From Candidatus Neptunochlamydia vexilliferae (GTDB lineage: Bacteria; Chlamydiota; Chlamydiia; Chlamydiales; Simkaniaceae): a DNA stretch of 64,000 nt. Positions 42,753-51,080 of the stretch are shown one piece after another. The stretch lies in contig NZ_JAAEJV010000003.1 of NCBI RefSeq assembly GCF_015356785.1, positions 31,839 through 95,838 of the forward strand, given 5' to 3'. Each line of letters opens with the position of its first letter. Position 1 is the first letter of the stretch. Under the pieces are notes generated by a model. The model saw nothing but the letters and a program-made list of their open reading frames with translations, ran no database searches and was not told where the DNA came from. Position numbers and translations under genes: made by a program.

Positions 42753-42795
42753 TTGTAAAATCCAAAAAGAGCTGTATAATGGAGATTAAAACTCC
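42753..42795 (+). promoter_or_regulatory. Promoter with overlapping palindromic operator for the DUF4143 ATPase
   Basis: TTGTAA (42753-42758), 16 bases, TATAAT (42775-42780), directly followed by GGAGATTAAAACTCC (42781-42795), which would cover the transcription start. Related 15-mers lie at 42630-42644 and 42662-42676. Confidence 0.55.
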
Positions 42796-42803
42796 AAAAC
42801 GAC

Positions 42804-43958
42804 ATGCTTGAGCGACTCTTAAAACTTCCAAAATCTCTAAACCAGAGCTTCTTCCTGTTTGGGCCTCGGGGAACAGGCAAAACCTGGTGGGTAAAGGAAA
42901 CCTTTCCTGAAGCCCTTTATATCGACCTTTTAGACACAAGGCAGTATTCTGAGCTTCTTGCGCAGCCCTACCTTTTGGAAACATTGATCAAAGGAAATCC
43001 TAGTGAATGGACGATCATCGACGAGATTCAGAAAGTTCCACAGCTGCTCGGCGAAGTCCATCGTCTGATCGAGTCGAAAGGATATAAGTTTATCTTAACA
43101 GGGTCAAGCGTTCGAAGCCCCCATAAAAAAGGGGTGAATCTCCTAGCTGGCCGCGCATTGATGTTCCACATGCACCCCCTTTCTTACCGAGAACTTGGGG
43201 CGGAGTTTAACCTCGATCATTCTCTAAAATATGGCCAGCTTCCTTTTGTTTATACAGGTGCTAAACCGGGGCTTTATCTTGAAACATATATCAATACCCA
43301 CCTCCGCCAAGAAGTCCTCCAAGAAGGACTCACCCGAAACCTAGGAACCTTTTCCCACATGCTTGAAATCGCGAGCTTCTCTCAAGGATCGGTTCTAAAC
43401 TATTCCGAAATTGGACGGGAAATCAAGGCAAACCACAAGCTTGTCGAAAGCTACTTTCAAATTATCGACGATCTACTTATTGGGATGCGCCTTACCGTCT
43501 TTGCAAAAAGGGCAAAAAGGCGCTTGATCGCCCATCCAAAATTTTACTTCACAGATGTGGGGATTTTCCGAACCCTTCGCCCTCGTGGCACCCTCGATTC
43601 TTCCATTGAGATTGAAGGAATTGCTTTAGAAACATTATTTCTTCATGAGCTTCGCCTCCTGAATGACTATGAGGAACTCGGTTACTCAATCCATTTCTGG
43701 CGCACATATGGCGGTCAAGAGGTTGACTTCATTCTGTATGGAGAAAAAGGGTTCCATGCCTTTGAAATTAAAAGATCTGATAATATTTCTCCTAAAGATC
43801 TCAAAGGATTACGTGCGTTTCAAAAGGATTATCCCGAAGCGGAGCTTTATCTCATCTATGGGGGAAAGTGGGTGCGCAAGGAAGGAAACATCCTCCTCCT
43901 CCCCTTTGAAGAGGCCTTAAAGCGCCTCCCCAAATTGCTTGACGTAAGTCCTCCGTAA
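42804..43958 (+). CDS. AAA_14/DUF4143-family ATPase
   Basis: 384 residues. Walker A is GPRGTGKTWW (about 20-29), Walker B is EWTIIDEIQKVPQLL (about 68-82), and FILTGSSVRSP carries sensor 1. The C-terminal DUF4143 domain contains YFTDVGIFRTLR, EVDFILYGEKGFHAFEIKRSD (a PD-(D/E)XK-like D...ExK pattern) and a final beta-rich end. These ATPases are widespread, patchily distributed and of unknown role. It sits between ruvA and mnmE with its own promoter and operator-like repeats. The mnmE promoter lies in its last codons. Confidence 0.88.
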   Translation: MLERLLKLPKSLNQSFFLFGPRGTGKTWWVKETFPEALYIDLLDTRQYSELLAQPYLLETLIKGNPSEWTIIDEIQKVPQLLGEVHRLIESKGYKFILTGSSVRSPHKKGVNLLAGRALMFHMHPLSYRELGAEFNLDHSLKYGQLPFVYTGAKPGLYLETYINTHLRQEVLQEGLTRNLGTFSHMLEIASFSQGSVLNYSEIGREIKANHKLVESYFQIIDDLLIGMRLTVFAKRAKRRLIAHPKFYFTDVGIFRTLRPRGTLDSSIEIEGIALETLFLHELRLLNDYEELGYSIHFWRTYGGQEVDFILYGEKGFHAFEIKRSDNISPKDLKGLRAFQKDYPEAELYLIYGGKWVRKEGNILLLPFEEALKRLPKLLDVSPP

Positions 43959-43968
43959 AGGGTAAAAT
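43939..43968 (+). promoter_or_regulatory. Promoter of mnmE with a very short leader
   Basis: TTGACG (43939-43944), 18 bases, TAAAAT (43963-43968), 10 bases to the ATG at 43979. The spacer ends AAAGGG, like the CAAGGG of the promoter at 2454. Confidence 0.6.
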
Positions 43969-43978
43969 TGTCCCCACT

Positions 43979-45340
43979 ATGGAGTTTAATCACCGCACTT
44001 ATGAACCTGGGCAGACCATTGCCGCTGTTGCCACCCCTCCTGGCGAGGGAGGGATCGCTGTTGTCCGGATTGCAGGGGACGAAGCCCTAGACGTTGCCGA
44101 TCAGATTTTTTCGGGACCGATCAAGAAGTATAAGAGCCACACCGTCCACTTCGGAAAAATTTTGGGGGCAGATGGAGAAGTGATCGACGAGGGACTTGCC
44201 GTCGTCATGAAAAATCCCTGCTCCTATACGGGAGAAGATACGGTCGAGATCCACTGCCACGGTGGGGTCATCATTACCCGAAAAGTTTTGGATGCCGCTC
44301 TTAAGGCGGGCGCGCGCGCAGCTCTTCCCGGAGAATTCACCTTCAAAGCATTCCAAAATAGAAAGATCGATCTGACGCGGGCCGAGGCGGTCCAACAGGT
44401 GATCGCTTCAAAAAGTGAGCTGGCTTGGCAGGCGGCTGAAAGTCACCTCGAAGGGAAGCTTTACAAGAAGATTAGTGAGTTCCAGACAAGACTCACCTCG
44501 ATCGCTGCAATTTTAGAGGCCTGGGTTGACTTTCCGGAGGAGGGACTCGAGTTTGCCTCGAAAGAAGAGCTTTGCGGAGATTTACAAGAGCTGATCAGAT
44601 GTAAAGCGACTTTACATCAAACATTTTATGATGGAAAGATGGTCCGGACTGGGTTTTCTCTCTGCTTGATTGGGGCTCCTAATGTGGGAAAATCGTCCCT
44701 GATGAATGCTCTGAGCGGAAAAGAGCGATCGATCGTCACAAACATTCCGGGAACGACGCGCGATGTTTTAGAAGAGGATGTGGAGATAGCGGGAATGAAT
44801 TTCCGGCTGATCGACACGGCAGGGATCCGGGAAACCGAAGAGGTCGTTGAAAAAGAGGGGGTCCGCCGCTCTGAGAAGGCGGCGAAAGGGGCTGATCTGA
44901 TCTTGGTCGTGTGTGATGTGACCGATCCGGAGCCACCTGCGCTGGCTTTACCTGAAAAGAAGACGATTGCGATTTGGAATAAGGTTGATTTAGAGCATGG
45001 CGCGCTTCCACAGCTCCCCTATTCCCATCAGGTCAAGATTTCGGCTAAAGAGGGGGAGGGAATCGAAACGTTAAAAAGTGAGATCCATCGGGTGATTTGG
45101 CAGGAGGGACCTCCTTCCAAAGAAGAGGTGATCTTAACGAGTGAGCGGCACCATCAAGCCCTTGGGAACGCGATCGAAGCTCTTGAAAAAGTTCTGTCGG
45201 GTTTACAAACCGAGATCTCTCCAGAGTTTTTGGTTTCTGATATTCGGTTGGCATTAAAAGAGCTGGGAACCATTATTGGGATGAACATTACAGAAGAGGT
45301 CTTGAGCGCCATCTTCTCTAAATTTTGCGTAGGAAAATGA
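43979..45340 (+). CDS. mnmE: tRNA modification GTPase MnmE (TrmE/ThdF)
   Basis: With MnmG it makes 5-carboxymethylaminomethyluridine at the tRNA wobble position. 453 residues. The N-terminal tetrahydrofolate domain has ATPPGEGGIAVVRI. G1 is GAPNVGKSSL, G2 is PGTTRDV, G3 is DTAGIRE, and G4 is WNKVDL. The C-terminal FSKFCVGK keeps the essential cysteine of the CxGK motif. It overlaps nth by ATGA; C. trachomatis has the same pair (CT698, CT697). Confidence 0.95.
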   Translation: MEFNHRTYEPGQTIAAVATPPGEGGIAVVRIAGDEALDVADQIFSGPIKKYKSHTVHFGKILGADGEVIDEGLAVVMKNPCSYTGEDTVEIHCHGGVIITRKVLDAALKAGARAALPGEFTFKAFQNRKIDLTRAEAVQQVIASKSELAWQAAESHLEGKLYKKISEFQTRLTSIAAILEAWVDFPEEGLEFASKEELCGDLQELIRCKATLHQTFYDGKMVRTGFSLCLIGAPNVGKSSLMNALSGKERSIVTNIPGTTRDVLEEDVEIAGMNFRLIDTAGIRETEEVVEKEGVRRSEKAAKGADLILVVCDVTDPEPPALALPEKKTIAIWNKVDLEHGALPQLPYSHQVKISAKEGEGIETLKSEIHRVIWQEGPPSKEEVILTSERHHQALGNAIEALEKVLSGLQTEISPEFLVSDIRLALKELGTIIGMNITEEVLSAIFSKFCVGK

Positions 45341-45945
45341 GTAAAGCCGAAACGATCCAGAAAATCCTCGACGAACTCTTCCCCGATCCCCCGATTCCCC
45401 TGAAACACCAAGACCACTATACCCTTCTAATCGCTGTCCTCCTATCAGCCCAGTGCACAGACAAAAAGGTGAATGAGATCACTCCCACACTCTTTTCAAA
45501 AGCCTCCACCCCCGCAGCCATGGCCCAACTCCCCGTCTCAGAAATCGAAACCATCATCCGCCCCTGTGGCCTCGCCCCCACCAAAGCCCGCAACATCCAA
45601 AAACTCTCCCAAATCTTGGTCGATACCCACCAGGGAAAAGTCCCCTCTACTCTCGAAGAGCTTGAAAAACTTCCCGGCGTCGGCCACAAAACCGCCTCGG
45701 TCGTCCTGATCCAAGCCTTTGACACCCCCGCTTTCCCCGTCGACACCCACATCCACCGCTGCGCTCATAGATGGGGCCTTAGCTCCGGTAAAAACGTCGA
45801 GCAAACCGAAAAGGACCTGAAAGCGCTTTTCCCCGAGTCTTCCTGGAAAAAGCTCCATCTCCAAATCATCTACTACGCCCGCGAATACTGTCCCGCTAAA
45901 AAGCACCAAGTCGATACCTGCCCGATCTGCACAGCCCTCAAGTAA
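45337..45945 (+). CDS. nth: Endonuclease III
   Basis: DNA glycosylase/AP lyase for oxidised pyrimidines. 202 residues. LLSAQCTDKKVNEITP, the helix-hairpin-helix LPGVGHKTASVVL with the catalytic lysine, and FPVDTHIHRCAHRWGL with the catalytic aspartate are all present. The 4Fe-4S site is odd: the end reads CPAKKHQVDTCPICTALK, so the usual C-x6-C-x2-C-x5-C has valine in the second position and the last cysteine is only two residues after the third. The gene starts at ATG 45337 within the mnmE stop and ends at a clear terminator. Confidence 0.93.
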   Translation: MSKAETIQKILDELFPDPPIPLKHQDHYTLLIAVLLSAQCTDKKVNEITPTLFSKASTPAAMAQLPVSEIETIIRPCGLAPTKARNIQKLSQILVDTHQGKVPSTLEELEKLPGVGHKTASVVLIQAFDTPAFPVDTHIHRCAHRWGLSSGKNVEQTEKDLKALFPESSWKKLHLQIIYYAREYCPAKKHQVDTCPICTALK

Positions 45946-45966
45946 TCGATCGCCACATCCAAATTC

Positions 45967-45992
45967 GGCCGCCTTCGGCGGCAAGTTTTTTT
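45967..45992 (+). terminator. Rho-independent terminator after nth
   Basis: Stem GCCGCC/GGCGGC with a short loop (45968-45982), followed by AAG and seven T. It also separates nth from the convergent effector-like island. Confidence 0.85.
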
Positions 45993-46055
45993 CTAAGTTT
46001 CTAAAATCTAATAACTAAAAATCTGGCTAAAAACTAAGAATCCAAGAACTAATAC

Positions 46056-49000
46056 CTAGTGGAACTCTCTGGCAGCAGCCACGCCGAGGAAGGGGAAGTC
46101 GCTCCAGCCGAAGTGGGGGACGCAGAGCCCCGAGGCGGCGAAGCCGCCAATGGCCGCAGGCCATTTGTTATTATTCACCTTCTCCTGACAACGGGTATAG
46201 GTCAAAGGGCTACCGCTGTAGAGCCTTTTTCCTGAGCGGGCGTGCTCCATGAGAATCGTGACCGCTGCTTCGAGCGCTTTGGGAAGGGTATAGGGTTTCT
46301 GGCTCTTTTGGCTGAGGGCTTTGACGAGGCTTTTCTGGTCATTATACTTTTTATTGCGACTATCGGGGATAACGTCGTGGCTCATCAGGAGCCAGTGGGA
46401 ATAGAGAACCCCTTGATCTCCTAGCTCTTCTACGTAGGCAATGTAAGTCCGACACTTTGTGGCATGGCCACCCCCTAGAGGCTTTTCGATGAGCGCTTGA
46501 AGGGCATTTAGGGTCAAGGACTTTCCGTTGACCGTTTTGGGAATGAGGGTGAGGAGATGGGTCTCCTTGACCTTTTTGCCGCTCCAGATCGAACAGGGGC
46601 TATTGAGGATCTCTTCGATATTCAAGGGCAAGGGGGGTACCTCTCCGACTGGCCCAAAGTATCTCTCCCACTCTTTGGGTCCAAAGGCCATTGGGGGAAT
46701 GGGGAAAGAAAGGGAGCTAGACCTTAAGGTTGAGATGGAGCTGCTGCTTGAGGCGCTTGAGCTGGAAGAGGAGCTGCTTTGGAGGAGAGCTTTTGTCTGC
46801 TTCTGGTTTTCTTGAAGGCTTTTGTATAGGGCTTTTTCCATGCCGCAGGGAATGGCATTTCCAAGGAGATCAAATGTCACCAAGGTTTTGCTTTTTGTGG
46901 CAGCTTGCATCAAGGAAGCGACCTCTTTTTCCGATAGTGGAAAATAGGAAAGTACTAACCGTCTTAAATTGCGATTTTTTTCGATCATTTGGATCATACT
47001 GGGAACCGCTTGAGGATCAAGCGGTCCTCTACCAAGTTCTAAAGTGGTCAACGTTGAACTTCCAATAATTGCTTGTATAAGGGGGGCAAGACCTTCTTTG
47101 GAAGTGGCGTCAGCGGAGATCTTAAGGTCGATAAGGGTTCGGCTTTTTTTTACGATCTCTGCGATTACCTGGAGACCTGGAGGAGTTAGTTTTCCCTGGC
47201 TAAGGTCGAGTTGGGTTAAAGACGAGGAAATGAAATTTTGGATGGCTTTTTGATTTTCTTTGTCGTTAGGTCCTTTGTTAAACTGTCTAACACGTCCCTG
47301 TTGGCTCAATGCTTCTTGGATCGCTTGGGCATCGATGTGGGGGGTGTTTTCTAGATCGAGCTTTGGCAGATGGAGAATGTCTAAAATAAGGGTTGTTAGA
47401 TTGGGGTTTTTATTGGCTTTGAGGACTTTGAGGGAGTGGGATTTTAGGCGGATGGAGGTGAGACTGTCACATCGGGCGATGTGGAGTTCTTGAAGTTTGA
47501 GAAGCTCTAGAGAGGTTGAGCTAAAGAACCCTCGGTCTTCAAAATATCGAAGCTTTGGGGAGCCGCTGAGGTAGAGTTTTTCAATGTTGGGAGCTTCTTT
47601 GGGGAGGTCGCTGAGACTTTCTAAGTTGGAACCGCGGAGGTCAAGGATTTTTAGGCCGTGGTGGAAAAATGGGGTGAGCTTTTCGGGGGTCAGGATGGTG
47701 CAGTGGGGGATACGGAAGTTGGTCATTTTTTTGTTTGTGAGGAGGCTTAGGCTTTCGAAGAGAAGGCGTTGGCGGTTTGGGGTGGGGAGCTTTGAGAAGT
47801 TGATTTCAAGGCCATCTTTGAGAAGATGGCCTTGTCCTTTCATGGGGAAGGCGATGAGCTCTTGTTTGGCTTTTTCGAGGGTGTAGAGTTTGTGGTTTTC
47901 GATTTCTTCGTGTTTGGGGATTTTACCGAGGGTGGCTTTCATGGCTTGGGGGGTGGTTTTGGAGCGGTCTTCGCGAGCTCCGGTTGCTTTTTTGAGGCGG
48001 GTTTCGACGGAGCCTGATTTGAAGGTGTAGGCTTTTTGGATATAGGGGCCGATGAGGCTGGTGCTGAAATCGTCTTTGTGGAGGTTGACGAGGTGAGAGA
48101 GGAGGGTGTTAGCGGTTTGGGGCTTTTTTAGGGCTTGTTGGAGGGTTTTGAACTGAGTGCAGAGGGTGGCCATTTCTCCTTCTCGGAAGAGGAGGGTGGG
48201 GGTGAATTGGTTATCTTTGTCTTCGTTGTAGAGTCTTTGTCGTTCTTTGTGGGTAAAGAGGGTGGTGTATTCTTTTTCTTTGGCTTCGAGGTCTTTGACC
48301 CAGCTGGTGAGGATGAGTTGGGGATCGAGGTTGAGGAAGTCTTTTACTACTTCGGGATGGAGCTTAAATTGGGGATCGATGCAAAAGAGGACGGAGCAGA
48401 AGTGGATGGTTGATCGGCCCCAGTTTTTGACGATGGGGGCGACGAAGGCGATGTCGTTGTCGATGCAGTGGAGTTTTCCTTGGTTGAGGATGTAGTTGGA
48501 GGTTCTGCCGTCTCCGGGGCGGGTGAGGATCGTTGTGAGGAGGTTCCAGGTGAGGTGTTTTGAATCGAGCTGTGGGGTTGTTTTGCTAAGGGCTGTTTTG
48601 AGGTTTTCTCCGGGGATGGTTTCTGAGATGAGGATGGGATAGGGTTTTTTGCCGGGAGGTTCTAGGCGGGCGAGTTCTGTTAAGGGGGTCCCCTCTCCAG
48701 AGAGGCGGGAGGTGAGGTTGTAGATGGCATATTCCATGAGGGGATGGCTGGGTTTTTGTTTGACGTGGAAGTCGAGTCCTTCCCACTTAAGGCGGGCGAC
48801 GTTGTGGAGGCTACCTTTGTATTGTTTTTGGATGTTGTTATGGGAGTCGAAGATTTGTTTGCCTACCTTTTCTTTGAGGTAGCATTGACCGAGGGTGGGG
48901 CTGCTGATTTTGATGGGGGTGGGGTTCTGTTGGGTGAGTTTTTTGAGGGAGGCTTGGAAGGCTTTTTCTTTCCTGAGGTTTGATTGGCGGGTTCCATCTG

Positions 49001-50990
49001 GACTGGGAATAAGGGCGAGCCTTTCGAGGGTCTTTTTTTTGTTTAGCCGATCGAGGGCATCAAGATAAACCGCTCTTAGGTCTTCTCGATTGATCCTGTC
49101 GTAATATCCTTGGTGAAACTTCGTAAAGGTCTTTAAGTCGACCAGGCCTGTGACAAAGACTTCGAGGTGCTTGGTCATTTGGCACATCTTGGAAAGTTTG
49201 GGGTTGGGAAGGTGGATGGCTTTTTCAATCTCTTTAAAGCTGAGGTCGAGCAGGGAGATGTTACGAAAGTGCTTTGTAGTTTCTTTGAGATGGGCGTAGA
49301 GGGGCTTTAAGATGAGAAAATGTACATTCAGAAGGAGCTGTTGCTCTTTTTGGGTTAGGGTTTGGAATTTTAGGGTCTCTTTTTGCTCTCCGGCCTTCAG
49401 ATGAGACCGCACACGAAGTCGGTAGAGGTCGGTAAGGGTTTGTTTGATGAGGTGTGTACTATCTTGATCAAAAACCTTTTTGGAACTCAAGTCGTTCAAG
49501 ATATCAAGGGTGTTTTTTTCTCGGCAGTTGAAGTGGAGAGCAAGATCGCTTAATAGGTGGTAGAGAGGTTGGATAAATTGCTCTTTGAGGTTTATCTCAA
49601 AGAGCAATCCTCCCTTCCAGGCTTCGGGGTAGTCTTGGAGACGTTTTTCGATGAGTTTTTGTGCGCGTCTTTCTCGTAGGACTTTGTCGTTTAAGGTCTT
49701 TATGATCTCTTCGTTTAATGCTTTGAAAAGGGTATCGGTAGAAGCTCCTATCGAAATACTTTTTAAGAGGGTGTTTTTAAGGCTATTGGGGGCGTAATAA
49801 CGGTCCTGATCGACGGGGCGGAGGTGTTCTCCCATTTTTTTGGGGGTGCGGATGAATTCTGAGGTGACTCCGGGGGGATCGAGGTGAAAGCCTGACTTGT
49901 TTTTCTCTCCTAGGGTAGTGAAGATGATGTTTGAGGAGGCGGTTTCTCCCAAGCTGGTGATTTGGAGGTGGAGGAGGTCGTTCAAGGTTTGGAAATAGGG
50001 GAGGTGTTTTTCGTCTTCGATAAGGATAAAGTATTCGAGGTCGGAGTAGGGGCACATTTCTGAGCGGGAGAGGGAGCCCATGGCGCGGATGTCGTAGTGG
50101 CAGGGGGGCTGTCCGAGGATGGCGAAGGCATCCTCAAGAAGAGGGGTAAAGAAGCGGTGAAAAGCCCTGGTGATCGCATTTTGAAAGTCTCCGATTTTAG
50201 GAGACGATTGGGCAAAGGTTTGGCGGAAGATGTGGAGGGCAGTCCGGTACTTTTCTGTGAGTGGGATCGATTGCGCTGGGAAGGGGGCATCGACCAGCTG
50301 GCTAATTTGACTTGCAAACGGGCCAAATGTTTTGATTTTGTTCTCTTTGAGGGAGGTTTGGACGGCGCGAGCTTGTTTATGAAGCTCCTTGATCAAGGAG
50401 TGGTGCTTTTCTTCGGGGCAGTAATTTTTGAGTTTAAAGATTCCCTCTAAAATTCGCTGGTACTTTTTTGTGTCTCCTCGGTTTTTGGCACTTTCTAAGC
50501 TTTCTCCAATTACCCCTCTTTTAACGGTTCCTTCAACCACCCTAATCAAAATACTGGAGGCTTCTTGGTGGAGTAAGGGAAGGTATTTTGGATGGGAACG
50601 GCTCGCGATGTTGAGCGCTTGGGCGTAGTGACTCATCGCAAGGGTCCAAAGTTGAAAGTTCCTTTGTGGGGCAAGCTTGAGCTGCTTTTTTCCACAGGCT
50701 TGGGCGAGGAGGAGCTGCTCTTCGCTCAGGGATGGGGAGTGTGTTAAGAGAAGGCGTAGTGAAGAGTAGAGCTTGTCAAACCTTTCTCGATCGAGTTTTG
50801 GGATAAGGTCGAGGACCATACGGTAGAGCGCTTTGGTATCCGAGAGGGAGGTTTTGCTCAGATCTTGCAAGGCGAGTTGGATGTTTTCCACTCCATCTTG
50901 GTACTTTTTTTGGGTGATGTTTTTTTTGATTCTTTGTAGGAAGGGGGAACTGTTTGAGTGGTTTGAAGAGGATGAGGCAATGATGGACAT
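46056..50990 (-). CDS. Giant protein: nucleotidyltransferase-like, kinase-like and leucine-rich-repeat regions
   Basis: 1644 residues, no signal peptide. Regions: Ser/Asn-rich N-terminus; a helical part to about 290; a DUF294/GlnD-type nucleotidyltransferase motif at 303-320 (MGSLSRSEMCPYSDLEYF, D317 and E319); a helical part to 700; a kinase-like module at about 725-990 with K in FHVKQKP, E in MEYAIYNL, and RPGDGRTSN (D827, N832) followed by IDNDIAF (D844, D846). Leucine-rich repeats of two types follow (about 1155-1420), then a Ser-run linker and a C-terminal tail coded by GC-rich palindromes. It resembles the DUF294-type giants of Parachlamydia-like bacteria. I infer a secreted host-acting protein. 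Its kinase-like part matches that of the ankyrin/OTU protein two genes upstream. Confidence 0.8.
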   Translation of the reverse strand: MSIIASSSSNHSNSSPFLQRIKKNITQKKYQDGVENIQLALQDLSKTSLSDTKALYRMVLDLIPKLDRERFDKLYSSLRLLLTHSPSLSEEQLLLAQACGKKQLKLAPQRNFQLWTLAMSHYAQALNIASRSHPKYLPLLHQEASSILIRVVEGTVKRGVIGESLESAKNRGDTKKYQRILEGIFKLKNYCPEEKHHSLIKELHKQARAVQTSLKENKIKTFGPFASQISQLVDAPFPAQSIPLTEKYRTALHIFRQTFAQSSPKIGDFQNAITRAFHRFFTPLLEDAFAILGQPPCHYDIRAMGSLSRSEMCPYSDLEYFILIEDEKHLPYFQTLNDLLHLQITSLGETASSNIIFTTLGEKNKSGFHLDPPGVTSEFIRTPKKMGEHLRPVDQDRYYAPNSLKNTLLKSISIGASTDTLFKALNEEIIKTLNDKVLRERRAQKLIEKRLQDYPEAWKGGLLFEINLKEQFIQPLYHLLSDLALHFNCREKNTLDILNDLSSKKVFDQDSTHLIKQTLTDLYRLRVRSHLKAGEQKETLKFQTLTQKEQQLLLNVHFLILKPLYAHLKETTKHFRNISLLDLSFKEIEKAIHLPNPKLSKMCQMTKHLEVFVTGLVDLKTFTKFHQGYYDRINREDLRAVYLDALDRLNKKKTLERLALIPSPDGTRQSNLRKEKAFQASLKKLTQQNPTPIKISSPTLGQCYLKEKVGKQIFDSHNNIQKQYKGSLHNVARLKWEGLDFHVKQKPSHPLMEYAIYNLTSRLSGEGTPLTELARLEPPGKKPYPILISETIPGENLKTALSKTTPQLDSKHLTWNLLTTILTRPGDGRTSNYILNQGKLHCIDNDIAFVAPIVKNWGRSTIHFCSVLFCIDPQFKLHPEVVKDFLNLDPQLILTSWVKDLEAKEKEYTTLFTHKERQRLYNEDKDNQFTPTLLFREGEMATLCTQFKTLQQALKKPQTANTLLSHLVNLHKDDFSTSLIGPYIQKAYTFKSGSVETRLKKATGAREDRSKTTPQAMKATLGKIPKHEEIENHKLYTLEKAKQELIAFPMKGQGHLLKDGLEINFSKLPTPNRQRLLFESLSLLTNKKMTNFRIPHCTILTPEKLTPFFHHGLKILDLRGSNLESLSDLPKEAPNIEKLYLSGSPKLRYFEDRGFFSSTSLELLKLQELHIARCDSLTSIRLKSHSLKVLKANKNPNLTTLILDILHLPKLDLENTPHIDAQAIQEALSQQGRVRQFNKGPNDKENQKAIQNFISSSLTQLDLSQGKLTPPGLQVIAEIVKKSRTLIDLKISADATSKEGLAPLIQAIIGSSTLTTLELGRGPLDPQAVPSMIQMIEKNRNLRRLVLSYFPLSEKEVASLMQAATKSKTLVTFDLLGNAIPCGMEKALYKSLQENQKQTKALLQSSSSSSSSASSSSSISTLRSSSLSFPIPPMAFGPKEWERYFGPVGEVPPLPLNIEEILNSPCSIWSGKKVKETHLLTLIPKTVNGKSLTLNALQALIEKPLGGGHATKCRTYIAYVEELGDQGVLYSHWLLMSHDVIPDSRNKKYNDQKSLVKALSQKSQKPYTLPKALEAAVTILMEHARSGKRLYSGSPLTYTRCQEKVNNNKWPAAIGGFAASGLCVPHFGWSDFPFLGVAAAREFH

Positions 50991-51080
50991 GGGATGGCTC
51001 CTGGATTAAAAGCTTAATAATAGCTATCTGAACCAATCGCAAAAATCGATTAACCAGTAATTTTGCAATTGGCTCCTTGG

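Noticed and set aside
42742..42984. Minus-strand ORF over the ATPase promoter
   Set aside because: It lies over the promoter and the start of the DUF4143 gene and resembles no protein.
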